Assembly (NCBI GenBank): GCA_044224315.1
Contig: JBGAKR010000008.1
Coordinates: 136,261 to 200,260, forward strand
Direction of reading: 5' to 3'
DNA from: JAGXTF01 sp044224315
Lineage (GTDB): Bacteria > Bacteroidota > Bacteroidia > NS11-12g > UBA955
DNA: 64,000 nt
In this document: one piece after another, positions 26,197 to 35,529 of the stretch
How positions within the stretch are numbered: the stretch's first letter is position 1
How the letters are laid out: every line of letters begins with the position of its first letter
Made by a program: the position numbers and the translations under genes
Notes under the pieces: model-generated
The model's input: the letters and a program-made list of their open reading frames with translations, nothing else
Told to the model about the DNA's origin: nothing
Databases searched by the model: none

Positions 26197-29100
26197 TCAA
26201 GGAGTTACCACCGATACGGCTCCTGCAGATTCTCCGCTGCTTGCAGTGCGGCGTTTAATTTCGAAAAGGTATTCCCCATAAGCATCGCATTTCAGATAGC
26301 CATAATCGGGGCGCCAATCAGCCGTAACCCCGGTTTGGGGCAATCCATGGGCCAGATCGCGCAGGGTTAGGTAACTGATTTTAGCCGAGTCTACCCCATT
26401 TTTGAAATTAAGGATTAAAGCCTGGGCAAATGGCGAATGACTGCCTAATGCGCCTTCTAATACTACATTAGATCTGCCGGAGGTTAAAAACTGCACACAT
26501 TTTATATCCTGCTGTTTTCTAATGAATGCTTCTACTTTCATGCCGGCTCTATCCACGGGTTGCAGGTATTCTATTACATCACTGTTTTTGCGAATGGAAC
26601 CTGCATAGCATAAGTCCATAGTGAGAAATACATTGTTACAGGGTATTTTTTTTACATATTCCTGTACCAGAATAGATCCTGATAAATAATTGCGGAATTT
26701 TCCTCCAGCGGGGTCTTCGGCATCGGAGGGTACTACAAAAAATCCGCGACTTGGATGGTTATACCCATGCCCGGCAAAATAAATAAATACCTGATCGGTT
26801 GGACTATAGCGGTATTCTTTCATCTCGTCCAGGGTTTTCATCATGCCTTCCAGGTCTTTGTTTAAGGCAAAATGCACTTCATATCCATAATAATCATGCA
26901 TTACCTCACTGAGTTCAGTGGCATCAAAAACCGGATTATGAAGGTCGTGCCAGGCGGGAGAATCAAAACTATCGGTGGCAAAAAACCAGGCAATTTTTTT
27001 ACCGCTTCCAAAATTCTGCTGCCGGTTGCGGTTTATTACAACCGTTATGTTTGTGTCGTTACGGGCGCTGTCTTCGGCATACAGATTAAGGGTATCGGAA
27101 GTTATGCGAGACATTGGAATCGTAAAACGACCATTGTTTCCAAACGGAATTTTCACCCCATTTACCATAAATCTAAATACCCCTACATTGTCGTACACAA
27201 AGCCGGTAACCGCATTCTGGTCTGATACACCCACACGGATATTGTCGCCCCCGCGCACAATAAATGCATTGGGTAAATTTATTACGGGTTTAATTTTATC
27301 TACGCCAATATTGCGTTTTTTTATTTTTCCCAGCATAATTTCCTGACCTTGCGAAATGGCTTGTATTCCCAGTCCGGTGGTTTTAGAAATCATGTAACTG
27401 CTGCTAATTTGTATTAAACTTTGGGCTGAAATATTTTTATCGGTTTTATCATCTTCAAAATAGTGAAGAATGCCTTCAGTAAGCAACCCGTGGCCGTTTT
27501 CGGTTTCCTGCCTCCAGGTTTTATTGGTAATAAAGCAGCTCGATTTTGTATTATATGTGCTGCTAAAATCTTTGAGATAATTGTTTAAGGAATCCACCGC
27601 CACATTGCCTCCATCCAGCACCATAATTTGTTTTTTGCATCGCAATTGTGAAATTTTTCCGGCCACTTCGCTTACCATAAAATAATCGTTGCTGAGGTTT
27701 AGTTGGGCATATAAATCATCAGCCCTTGTAGGTCCGGCGTAGTAAAACAAAAATGCATCATTTTCACCCGCCTGGTATATTATGCGGTCTAGCGTATGAT
27801 TGAGCGAGTCGAGGGTAAGTCCTTTGCCGTTGATATTAATGGAAATAAATGAGTCGTAATACAATCTGCTGGGATTGCGCAATGCCTCTATAATGCGCAA
27901 TGCGTCGGATTCGGCATATTTTTCTTTGATTACGGTTTCTGTGCTTTCATTGGTTCCACATGAGAGTACAAACAAACGTTTTTGGTTGGCTTGCAGCAGC
28001 CGATTTTCCAGGTCGGTTTTTTTAATGGTGTACTGCCGGTAAATATCCCAGCGTGCAATGGCTTTACAATTGCGCAACACCTCATCATAATCTCCCAAAA
28101 TGCGGTCGTTGCTAAAGTGGTATTTTTCTGCCACCTGACTGGCTTGCAGGTTGTATATCAGCGAAATTGAATCCTTGTGTTGCTCGTATGCTATATAACC
28201 CAGCCATTCTAAAATAAATAATTTACCTATTGAATCATTGGGCAAATATTTTTCGCAAACCTGCAGTGCCTTTATATAATTGCTAAATGCACCAGACAAG
28301 TCGCCCTGGTATTTGCGCAGGCTCCAGGCGTGGTTTACAAGGCTATCTTTTATTAATTTATGTTTGTAATTCTTTTCATACAAAGCCAGCATTTTCTTTT
28401 TTTCTGCTGTAAAAAAATCTACCAAGTTTCCATTCTCAATAAAAATGCTCCAATCTTTAAACATGTAATGGATATCTACAGGCGAAGTCATAATTTCCAG
28501 GCATTTTAAATACTGATATTGGGCCTCAGCCTGTTTGCCATTTAAAGCCAGTGAATTGGCATAGGTAAAACGATTAAATCTGCGGGAAGAGTCCATTTGG
28601 TAAGCTCTTTCCAGATAGGAGGTAGAGCCTTTGATTTTGCCATTAAGAAGCATACCAAAGCCGCGTTCTACCAATGCGTGCACAATGAAGTCTGAAGCAC
28701 GGGTTGAATCAAATTTTTGCTTAATCTGGTTTTCTGCCAACAATATGCTATCGGAGTATTCAATGGCCTGGTTGTATTTTTGATCCATATTAGCCGAAAC
28801 TGCCAGTTCTAAAAAGGCATTCTCTTTGTTGCGGCCGGTTTTAAGCCATTCCTTGGCGGTGTTATAGCAGGCGCTAAAATTGTGGGCATTGTGATACTGA
28901 TAGGTTAGCATTTCCAACCAAAAGGCTTCGGAAGCTTTATTTTGGGTGAATTTTGCCGCATCCAGCATCATTTTAGCCAACTCGGTTTGCTTTGCAAAAC
29001 CTGCACTTGAGATGGTGTCTATCCAACTGGATATGGTAGAATCAAAAGTAGAGGAAGTAAAAAAATAATCGCGGTATTTTTTAATAAAGGCTTCTGATTC

Positions 29101-30264
29101 TGCGGGTTTTACCTTCAATAATTCTTTCCAGATTACGTTTTCATTTCCACCTGCATATGCCTCATTGTCGTAGGTCCAGCGAATAAATGCAGTGAGAATA
29201 TTATCGGTTCGGTTGTAATAATAGGTTGGATAATTAACTGTATAACTAAGCATATGTTTCAGGTCGGTTAATTCGGCCTGTTCCATAGCCTGGGCAATGG
29301 TGCGGCCCTTGAAATGGCCGCCCAAAATTACACTGTCGGTATACTGGTAATTGATATCCCTAAGCACTTTTACAGAGGCATGCAACTCTTGCAGCATTAA
29401 TTCGTAAATTCCATTTTCATCAAATTCGCTTAAATCCAATATACTTGAATTCTGATGAATATAATATCCGGGATTTTCGTATGGTTTTAGGTTGTAACCC
29501 AATTTTGTAACCTGATAAAAAAGCGAACTTTTATTTGTTTCCGGCATTTCACTTTCGCAGTAAATACCGTCTGTAAAGTACACCGAGTCATCAAAGTCTT
29601 CATCCAAAATTACATGCCCAATGCTCAATAAGCCTCCGCAACTTTTAATTTTTCCGCTTCCAAGGTATTTAAATTTGCGCCCGGTTTCAGCATTTTTTAC
29701 AATGGTATGAAACCCGCATCGGGCGCCGGCAAATATGCCTTCATTTGTACCGGCAAATAAATAAAACTTTAATGAGTCACCTTTTAATTTTTTATACGAA
29801 CTGCCAATAATACTTTCAATTTTCCACATCTGGTATTCGCTTCCCTGGCGCTGCACGCCCATTTTTTTAGCCAGGTTAAAATTATAATAATTATAGGTAG
29901 CATTGTGGTAAACATAATTGAGTTGCATGCGAATTCGTGCATTGGCCAAAACATCGTGTTTTAATAATGCTATTTTACGTCCTTTCAACAACCAGTCGGC
30001 AGCTGTATCCTGCGAGTTTGATTGATCATAGCAGTTTGCCATAGAAAGGCATACATCTATTAAAAAATTAGAATCTTTTACTTTTACGCTGGATTGGTTT
30101 TCATCATCCCAGGCTTTGTTTAATTCTGCAATCCCCTCGCGGTATTTTTTAGCCTCAATGAGACTTGTGGCGGATTTAAAATGTTTACCAGCGGGTTTAG
30201 ATTGCTGGGCATATAATCCTAAAATACTACCCATTAGAAGGGCAAAGCTTATCAGCGTTTTCAT
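26197..30264 (-). CDS. Exported TPR protein with a degenerate and an intact caspase-like (C14) domain (paralogue 2)
   Basis: 1355 residues. Signal peptide ending LGLYAQQ. Same architecture as the 21184-25230 product: TPR-rich N-terminal two thirds, a first caspase-like fold (LFVLSCGTNE to about residue 930), and a C-terminal intact C14 domain with His1166 in IYFAGHGYN and Cys1219 in LTMDLCYAGS. In the first fold both catalytic positions are gone: FYYAGPT replaces the His segment and VLDGGN has Gly885 where paralogue 1 keeps Cys. The genes converge (tail to tail), so they arose by duplication with inversion. Sequence identity looks low outside the C14 domain, suggesting an old duplication. Next upstream gene is paaD, unrelated. 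Confidence 0.88.
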   Translation of the reverse strand: MKTLISFALLMGSILGLYAQQSKPAGKHFKSATSLIEAKKYREGIAELNKAWDDENQSSVKVKDSNFLIDVCLSMANCYDQSNSQDTAADWLLKGRKIALLKHDVLANARIRMQLNYVYHNATYNYYNFNLAKKMGVQRQGSEYQMWKIESIIGSSYKKLKGDSLKFYLFAGTNEGIFAGARCGFHTIVKNAETGRKFKYLGSGKIKSCGGLLSIGHVILDEDFDDSVYFTDGIYCESEMPETNKSSLFYQVTKLGYNLKPYENPGYYIHQNSSILDLSEFDENGIYELMLQELHASVKVLRDINYQYTDSVILGGHFKGRTIAQAMEQAELTDLKHMLSYTVNYPTYYYNRTDNILTAFIRWTYDNEAYAGGNENVIWKELLKVKPAESEAFIKKYRDYFFTSSTFDSTISSWIDTISSAGFAKQTELAKMMLDAAKFTQNKASEAFWLEMLTYQYHNAHNFSACYNTAKEWLKTGRNKENAFLELAVSANMDQKYNQAIEYSDSILLAENQIKQKFDSTRASDFIVHALVERGFGMLLNGKIKGSTSYLERAYQMDSSRRFNRFTYANSLALNGKQAEAQYQYLKCLEIMTSPVDIHYMFKDWSIFIENGNLVDFFTAEKKKMLALYEKNYKHKLIKDSLVNHAWSLRKYQGDLSGAFSNYIKALQVCEKYLPNDSIGKLFILEWLGYIAYEQHKDSISLIYNLQASQVAEKYHFSNDRILGDYDEVLRNCKAIARWDIYRQYTIKKTDLENRLLQANQKRLFVLSCGTNESTETVIKEKYAESDALRIIEALRNPSRLYYDSFISININGKGLTLDSLNHTLDRIIYQAGENDAFLFYYAGPTRADDLYAQLNLSNDYFMVSEVAGKISQLRCKKQIMVLDGGNVAVDSLNNYLKDFSSTYNTKSSCFITNKTWRQETENGHGLLTEGILHYFEDDKTDKNISAQSLIQISSSYMISKTTGLGIQAISQGQEIMLGKIKKRNIGVDKIKPVINLPNAFIVRGGDNIRVGVSDQNAVTGFVYDNVGVFRFMVNGVKIPFGNNGRFTIPMSRITSDTLNLYAEDSARNDTNITVVINRNRQQNFGSGKKIAWFFATDSFDSPAWHDLHNPVFDATELSEVMHDYYGYEVHFALNKDLEGMMKTLDEMKEYRYSPTDQVFIYFAGHGYNHPSRGFFVVPSDAEDPAGGKFRNYLSGSILVQEYVKKIPCNNVFLTMDLCYAGSIRKNSDVIEYLQPVDRAGMKVEAFIRKQQDIKCVQFLTSGRSNVVLEGALGSHSPFAQALILNFKNGVDSAKISYLTLRDLAHGLPQTGVTADWRPDYGYLKCDAYGEYLFEIKRRTASSGESAGAVSVVTP

Positions 30265-30313
30265 TGTTGCAATTTAATGTATTGTATCTCAACGCAACAA
30301 TACTACTAAAGTG

Positions 30314-30799
30314 TTAACCTACAGGCTTAAAGCCTTCAAAAGCATTTTTGCAATTGTTGCAATAATGCAGGCTGCGACAAAGTGTGGGGCCAAACGGACT
30401 TTTTAATGTGGTATTGCGGCTGCCACAGAGTGGGCAAGGGGTATCGCTTAGTACATCTAATTCAATATAGCCATCGTGTTTGGGAGGAGGGGCAAGCCCG
30501 TGTTTTTTTAACGCTGCCAATCCTTTTTCGCTAATCATATTGCTATTCCACTGGGTTTCAAAAGTGGTTTGTACCAAGGGATCTTTAAAACCATTCGAAA
30601 TAAGCTTGCTATACACCATTTGCTCCATCACTTTTAATGCCGGACAGCCCGAAAAAGTAGGAGTGAGGGTAATACACCAACGGCCATTTTCATCCTGTTT
30701 AATGCCCGTAACAATGCCTAGGTCCACAATACTCAGGGTGGGTATTTCCGGGTCCATTACTTCCTCCAGGAGAGTGCGTATATCGGTTTCGGTAAACAT
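30314..30799 (-). CDS. paaD: 1,2-phenylacetyl-CoA epoxidase subunit PaaD
   Basis: 161 residues. N-terminal MIP18/SufT-like domain (LLEEVMDPEIPTLSIVDLGI, residues ~8-27; TLTPTFSGCPALKVMEQMVY), which helps assemble the iron centre of the PaaABCE epoxidase, and a C-terminal zinc ribbon-like end TPCPLCGS ... LHYCNNC. It is separated from paaC by a 471-base repeat block, whereas paa genes are usually tightly packed, so it may need its own promoter here. No paaE or other paa genes follow it. Confidence 0.93.
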   Translation of the reverse strand: MFTETDIRTLLEEVMDPEIPTLSIVDLGIVTGIKQDENGRWCITLTPTFSGCPALKVMEQMVYSKLISNGFKDPLVQTTFETQWNSNMISEKGLAALKKHGLAPPPKHDGYIELDVLSDTPCPLCGSRNTTLKSPFGPTLCRSLHYCNNCKNAFEGFKPVG

Positions 30800-31270
30800 G
30801 CTTTTTTTTAGTTAGGAGTTAGGAGTGATGAGTTTAACAGCCTTTTTTAGTTGACAGTTTACAGATTACAGTTGACAGATTACAGTTGACAGTAGGACAG
30901 CCATTTTTAAGTTTAGAGTTAGGAGTTTAGAGTGAAGAGTTTAGGGGCTGTTAGCCCCTGCTACCCGCTCCCTGCTCCCTTTTGGAGTTTAGAGTTTAGA
31001 GTGACGAGTTAATTGACAGTTACCCTCGCTCCCCGCGCCCTGCTCCCTATTGGAGTTTAAAGTTAGGAGTTTAGAGTTAAGAGTTAATTGGCTGTTACCC
31101 CCTGCTCCCTGCTCCCTGCCCCCTTTTGGAGTTTAGAGTTAGGAGTTTAGAGTGACGAGTTTAAAGGCTGTTACCCCCTGCTCCCTGCTCCCTGCTCCCT
31201 GCTCCCTGCTCCCTGCTAGAAAATCCCTACCTTAAACCGTATCCCATACCCCTAAACCTGGGCTGTTCAT
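30800..31270. repeat. Composite tandem-repeat block between paaC and paaD
   Basis: No gene. About four units of 68-76 bp starting near 30908, 30983, 31051 and 31127. Each has a GAGTTTAGAGTTAGGAG-type part, a (G)CTGTTACCCC or GACAGTTACCC part and a CTGCTCCCTGCTCCCT part. The last unit ends in six perfect 7-bp copies of CCCTGCT (31176-31217). On the left, a smaller repeat of TTGACAGNTTACAG occurs around 30848-30895. The C-rich strand is the + strand here, opposite to the G-rich block at 25830. Confidence 0.88.
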
Positions 31271-32041
31271 TTACCATTCTGCGGCGGGATCTATGCGAAA
31301 CACTTCGCACATTTCATCCAGCATGGGTTGTAAATGTTCGCTGTGAAAACCTTTACGGCCGCCATATACAGGGGTTGTGCTTCCGGCATCGGGCATTTTC
31401 AAACCGGCATCGGCTAAAATGGGTTCTATGCGTTGCAACCATTTGTCTTGCAAGGCTTTTTCACCTGCAAAAATGCCGGCTTCTATCAGTTCATTCTCAA
31501 AATTACCGGGTTCAAAAATACCCAGCGCCATTGGGAATGCTTCATTCAGTGCACTTTGCATGCGGGCTTTGCTTTCTTCCGATCCCTGCCCTAATTGTTT
31601 AATCCAAACATCGGCGTGCATGGTATGGTATTTAATTTCGCCTTTAAACTTGCGGGCAACCATGGCCAGGGGCTCAAAAATTGAACCCATCAGCATTTCA
31701 AAACGCAGGGCCTCGGCATGGTCAAACAAAAAATGACGCATCAGGCTAAAGTCGTATTCTCCGTTTGGCATTTCTACCAATTGGCAGCTGTGAAATTGCT
31801 TTTCGTTGCGGGTAAAAGCTACGGTATCGGGGTCGCTTTCGCCCAATTGCTGCAACAATTCATACAGGGTATAAGCCTGGCCAATTTTATCCTGGGCCAT
31901 GCTGCTAAATGCAATGTCTTCTTCCAGAATAGGTCCCAATCCGGTCCATTCGCTGTTGCGGTGGCCAATAATCAATTGGTCGTCGGCAACTCTATATAGC
32001 AGGTCTTTCAGACCCTCAACGTGTTTTTCGGTTAATTCCAT
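31271..32041 (-). CDS. paaC: 1,2-phenylacetyl-CoA epoxidase subunit PaaC
   Basis: 256 residues, structural subunit paired with PaaA. Family features: LLYRVADDQLIIGHRNSEWTG at residues ~14-34, GPILEEDIAFSSMAQDKIGQ, FLFDHAEALRFEML, EIKYHTMHADVWIKQLGQGS and a C-terminal GGRKGFHSEHLQPMLDEM. Ferritin-like fold without a working diiron site, as in known PaaC. It starts 3 bases after the paaB stop, so translation is coupled. Confidence 0.95.
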   Translation of the reverse strand: MELTEKHVEGLKDLLYRVADDQLIIGHRNSEWTGLGPILEEDIAFSSMAQDKIGQAYTLYELLQQLGESDPDTVAFTRNEKQFHSCQLVEMPNGEYDFSLMRHFLFDHAEALRFEMLMGSIFEPLAMVARKFKGEIKYHTMHADVWIKQLGQGSEESKARMQSALNEAFPMALGIFEPGNFENELIEAGIFAGEKALQDKWLQRIEPILADAGLKMPDAGSTTPVYGGRKGFHSEHLQPMLDEMCEVFRIDPAAEW

Positions 32042-32044
32042 GGC

Positions 32045-32425
32045 TTAGATTTTTTGGGCTTGACGTTCTTTAAATGCTTTAATGCGGTCCATCACTTTAT
32101 AGCTCTCCGGATCGCGGTGAAATTTCTCTGGGGTGGTTTCGAAAATATCGGCATCCTCGTATTCGGTTGCATAAATATCAGAGGTTTTGGTAACCCAAAT
32201 GTTTACGCAATTGCCGCGACGGGTGTATTGCTCTTTTGCCAGAATAATGGCCATCTCGGGGTTAGGTGCGTGTACGCTGCCCACATGCTGGTGGTGCATG
32301 CCGCGTTTTACCTGCTGAAAAACCTCGTAGGTTTGCCATTGATCCAGGTTGGTTTGCTCGCCAATCTTGGCTGTATCATCAACCTGGGCCCTGTTAATTC
32401 TGGGATCGAGTGATTTTATAATCAT
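32045..32425 (-). CDS. paaB: 1,2-phenylacetyl-CoA epoxidase subunit PaaB
   Basis: 126 residues, small subunit that bridges PaaAC heterodimers. Features: QWQTYEVFQQVKRGMHHQHV, GSVHAPNPEMAIILAKEQYT, RRGNCVNIWVTKTSDIYAT. The first ~25 residues are an extension compared with the ~95-residue E. coli protein, seen often in Bacteroidota. Its ATG overlaps the stop of the upstream T9SS gene by 4 bases, so it depends on translation of an unrelated secreted protein. Confidence 0.95.
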   Translation of the reverse strand: MIIKSLDPRINRAQVDDTAKIGEQTNLDQWQTYEVFQQVKRGMHHQHVGSVHAPNPEMAIILAKEQYTRRGNCVNIWVTKTSDIYATEYEDADIFETTPEKFHRDPESYKVMDRIKAFKERQAQKI

Positions 32426-33882
32426 GGTGTAATCAGTATTTTTTGTGTGTAAATGCCGGTGCTGCTTTGCACTGTCAGGGTGTAAAATCCGGCAGCGGGT
32501 GCGGCAATATTCATTGGAATGAGGTTGCGCCCTGAGCTGGCTTCGTATGCGGTGTTAAACACTTCTTGTCCGTTCAGGTTGTGAAGACGAATCTCTGTTT
32601 TACCCGCAACTGTGGCATCATAAAGCACGGTAAATGCGCCATTAGATGGATTTGGGAAAACCTGTACCTGCAGTTTTTGGGTGGGAAGTAATAATAGTCC
32701 GGTGCTGAAATTATCGAGTTTTAAATCATCAAATATGGCCCAGCTATTCACACTGCTAGCTTTCTCCTGGGTTGAGTCTGATACCAGTAAAAGTATGGTA
32801 GCGCTATCGGGTGTGCCGCTAAAACTGCTGTCCCAGGCTATGTCTTCCGAAAATGAAGTAAAGGCTGAATGGCTGTTTGGGTCAGAAAAAACGGCCGAAC
32901 CCACGATGCTATCGGCTTTAAAAAAGTTGATGGTTACCATGGCCTGGTCACCGGCCTTCAGGTCGGATTTTAAAAATCCACGGATTGATTGGTACCGCTG
33001 ACTAACCGGAAACGAAGGGCTTTCAATATCAATGGTTTCGGCATTATCGGTACCGTTACTATGCACCGTAATGGCAAATCCGGGAAAAGTATCTTTTACC
33101 AGGCTAATTGGGTCAGTAATAACAAAAGCATGCAGCTTAATGGCATAATTACCGCTGTTTTTGTCGCTGGTGCGGGTGGTGTGGTTCAGATTCAGCCCCC
33201 CGTTTTTCAAAAACAGGGCCGAAGTACCCCAACCATCTGGTTGCTCCAGTACAAAATTATCCCAGTTTTCAAATCCTTCATTGGGCACTGTGCCTGCAGT
33301 GGTATGATTTTTAAAAATGAAAGTAATATCGTCAATCTCTATATATCCGTTTGAGCTGGGGCCAACAAACTCATCGGCAGATTGGATATAAATCCATCCG
33401 CTATCGGCCTTTAACGAATCGGTAAGGCTGGAATAAGTCACAGGCAGGGTAATGGTTCTCCAGGCGCCCGAAGTGCCGGTAAGTTCGTATTCATCAAAGG
33501 TTACCGGAAATATTTCACCCGATTTAGTAAACGCTACCTGCATAAAAGCGGTATCACTGCCCAATGCGGCCCGGTAGGTAAGGGTCATGCTATCTGGGGT
33601 ATTGCCAAAAGCAAATGCCGAACCTCGCAAAAACAGACTACTGGTATCAAAAACCGATTGAAATGCGTAGGAAACGGTACCGGTGTTTTTATCATTCACC
33701 AGACGAATGGCGCTGCCGGTGGTTTTACCGGCTACCTTGCTGGTTTTGCCAAAAACCTGCCAATTTTTGGGAACATTTGTACTGCTAGAATTCCAGCCTT
33801 CGAAATAGGCATTGGGTACTACCTGGGAAATGGCAAAGCCGGCCTGCAAAAGGAAACAGGAGAGTAAGAGTTTTTTCATCAT
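32422..33882 (-). CDS. Secreted protein with two jelly-roll-like repeats and T9SS type A sorting domain, inside the paa operon
   Basis: 486 residues. Signal peptide ending GFAISQ. Two related modules: residues ~22-190 (NAYFEGWNSSSTNVPKNW to EIDDITFIF) and ~200-390 (NEGFENWDNFVLEQPDGW to WAIFDDLKLDNF), each starting with N-x-x-FE-x-W and ending in IDD/FDDI, as in carbohydrate-binding or PCMD-like jelly rolls. The end (VQVFPNPSNGAFTVLYD to STGIYTQKILITP) is a T9SS sorting domain. It lies between paaA and paaB, where no such gene belongs, and overlaps paaB by 4 bases. Its role is unknown. Confidence 0.87.
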   Translation of the reverse strand: MMKKLLLSCFLLQAGFAISQVVPNAYFEGWNSSSTNVPKNWQVFGKTSKVAGKTTGSAIRLVNDKNTGTVSYAFQSVFDTSSLFLRGSAFAFGNTPDSMTLTYRAALGSDTAFMQVAFTKSGEIFPVTFDEYELTGTSGAWRTITLPVTYSSLTDSLKADSGWIYIQSADEFVGPSSNGYIEIDDITFIFKNHTTAGTVPNEGFENWDNFVLEQPDGWGTSALFLKNGGLNLNHTTRTSDKNSGNYAIKLHAFVITDPISLVKDTFPGFAITVHSNGTDNAETIDIESPSFPVSQRYQSIRGFLKSDLKAGDQAMVTINFFKADSIVGSAVFSDPNSHSAFTSFSEDIAWDSSFSGTPDSATILLLVSDSTQEKASSVNSWAIFDDLKLDNFSTGLLLLPTQKLQVQVFPNPSNGAFTVLYDATVAGKTEIRLHNLNGQEVFNTAYEASSGRNLIPMNIAAPAAGFYTLTVQSSTGIYTQKILITP

Positions 33883-33935
33883 AGTGTTTTATGCAAGTTT
33901 AGACTGGCTTTTGGCGCTTGGGTTGCATCAAATCA

Positions 33936-34931
33936 TCATGAAAGGGGAGAAACGTATTTGGCGTCCTTACCCAAAATGGCACGGCGCACCCAACGGCCTT
34001 TTTCCTCGGCCATGCGGCGCACTGCCAGGCGTTCCTGGTTGCAGGGGCCGTTGCCGTTAATTACCTGTTTAAATACATCCCAATCGGGTTCGGTATATTC
34101 CCATTTGCCGGTAGTTTCGTTTTTATGCAAAAGCGGATCGGGAAGTACCAATCCTAAATCCCAGATTTTGGGCACATACATATTCAAAAACTGCTGGCGC
34201 ATGTCGTCGTTACTGGCCATTTTTACTTTCCATTTCATCAGGGTTTCTGAGTGTATGCTCATTTTATCCGATGGGCCAAAGAACATCATAATGGGAGGCC
34301 ACCAGCGGGTAAGGGCTTCCTGCACCATTTGGCGCTGTTTGGGAGTTCCGGTAGCCAGGAATACTACATTATCGTGCCCGTATTTCAGGTGAAAACTTTC
34401 TTCGGCACAAATCCGGTCAAGCGCACGGCAGTATGGGCCATAACTGCCTTTTGAATTGGCAATTTGGTTTACGATGGCACCGGCATCTATCAGCCAGGCA
34501 ATCACCGCAGTATCGGCCCAGGTTTCGGCCGGGTAATTAAATACGTTGCTGTATTTGCTTTTGCCGTTGATCAAATCGTTAATCATATCCTCACGGCTTT
34601 TGCCCAGGGTTTCGCAGGCACTGTAAAGCAATTGTGCATGTCCGGCTTCATCCTGCACTTTGGCCATCAGGGCCAGTTTGCGGCGAAATCCGGGTGCACG
34701 GGTAATCCAGGTACCTTCGGGCAATGCACCAATTATTTCAGAATGCGCATGTTGTTCTATCATACGTATCAGCTGGCGCCTGTATTCTTTGGGCATCCAA
34801 TCCTGGGGTTCAATTTTATCACCGGCGGCAATGCGGGCCTCAAATTCGGCCAGTTTTACGGGATCCTCGTCGGCAGTCAGTGAATTTACTGGCTTGCTGT
34901 TGTCGGTTTCGATGTATGCGTTTCCGTACAT
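33936..34931 (-). CDS. paaA: 1,2-phenylacetyl-CoA epoxidase catalytic subunit PaaA
   Basis: 331 residues. Diiron oxygenase subunit that epoxidises phenylacetyl-CoA. Seen: IEPQDWMPKEYRRQLIRMIE, HAHSEIIGALPEGTWITRAP, KVQDEAGHAQLLYSACE (E-x-x-H iron ligands), and the second ligand set AEESFHLKYGHDN. Full length. It is the first structural gene after the TetR-family regulator (9 bases apart), which places the operon under that regulator. Confidence 0.96.
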   Translation of the reverse strand: MYGNAYIETDNSKPVNSLTADEDPVKLAEFEARIAAGDKIEPQDWMPKEYRRQLIRMIEQHAHSEIIGALPEGTWITRAPGFRRKLALMAKVQDEAGHAQLLYSACETLGKSREDMINDLINGKSKYSNVFNYPAETWADTAVIAWLIDAGAIVNQIANSKGSYGPYCRALDRICAEESFHLKYGHDNVVFLATGTPKQRQMVQEALTRWWPPIMMFFGPSDKMSIHSETLMKWKVKMASNDDMRQQFLNMYVPKIWDLGLVLPDPLLHKNETTGKWEYTEPDWDVFKQVINGNGPCNQERLAVRRMAEEKGRWVRRAILGKDAKYVSPLS

Positions 34932-34940
34932 GGTATATGT

Positions 34941-35525
34941 TTATTTTTTTAGTCCTGTTAAGATAAATTCGGTAAGCTTTTCCGCAATCTGGTTGGGGCT
35001 CATGGCGCCACTGGGGCGATACCATTCCACTACCCAGTTGAGGGATGAAAGTATGGTAAGCACGGCAAATTTGTTGTTCACTTCATTGAAAAGACCTTCA
35101 TCTTCGCCGTTTTGCAGTATTTGTAAAAACTCGTTCTCATACCGGTCGCGCAAGGCAATAAACTCAGGCTTACTATGCCCGGTAAGGTTGCGCCATTCAT
35201 GGATAAATACCCAGGATGCATCCAGGTTATCGGTAAGTATGCGCACGTGGTTGCGCACCGCCATGGCCAGCTTTTCTTCCGAATTGAAATAGATGTCATT
35301 TACCTCGGCAATGGCGGTAAGGAATTTATCGGCCATGCCAAAACAGGTTTCGCGCAGAATATCTTCCTTGCCCTGGATATGATTGTACAGGCTGGCGGCT
35401 TCTATCTGCAATGCCGAAGCAATATCGCGCATTGATGTGCCCTGATACCCGTTGCGGCGAATCATTTCGCGCGCAACCGTAAATATTTGCTCTTTGCGAC
35501 TGGGTTCTTGTGAATTACTTGGCAT
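34941..35525 (-). CDS. paaR: TetR/AcrR-family regulator, probable PaaR of the paa operon
   Basis: 194 residues. N-terminal helix-turn-helix: RKEQIFTVAREMIRRNGYQG, TSMRDIASALQIEAASLYNH (residues ~10-55), then a ligand-binding helical domain. Start 35525 (MPSNSQEPSRKEQI) is preferred to 35558, which would run through the operator. It leads the paa operon and has a CTAACG-N2-CGTTAG palindrome 4 bases before its ATG, so autorepression relieved by phenylacetyl-CoA is likely by analogy with Thermus PaaR. The name is by context and operator, not by sequence identity. Confidence 0.85.
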   Translation of the reverse strand: MPSNSQEPSRKEQIFTVAREMIRRNGYQGTSMRDIASALQIEAASLYNHIQGKEDILRETCFGMADKFLTAIAEVNDIYFNSEEKLAMAVRNHVRILTDNLDASWVFIHEWRNLTGHSKPEFIALRDRYENEFLQILQNGEDEGLFNEVNNKFAVLTILSSLNWVVEWYRPSGAMSPNQIAEKLTEFILTGLKK

Positions 35526-35529
35526 TGTG

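Noticed and set aside
31176..31217. CRISPR array suspected from regular repeats
   Set aside because: Repeats are 7-bp direct tandem units without spacers, and no cas genes are near.
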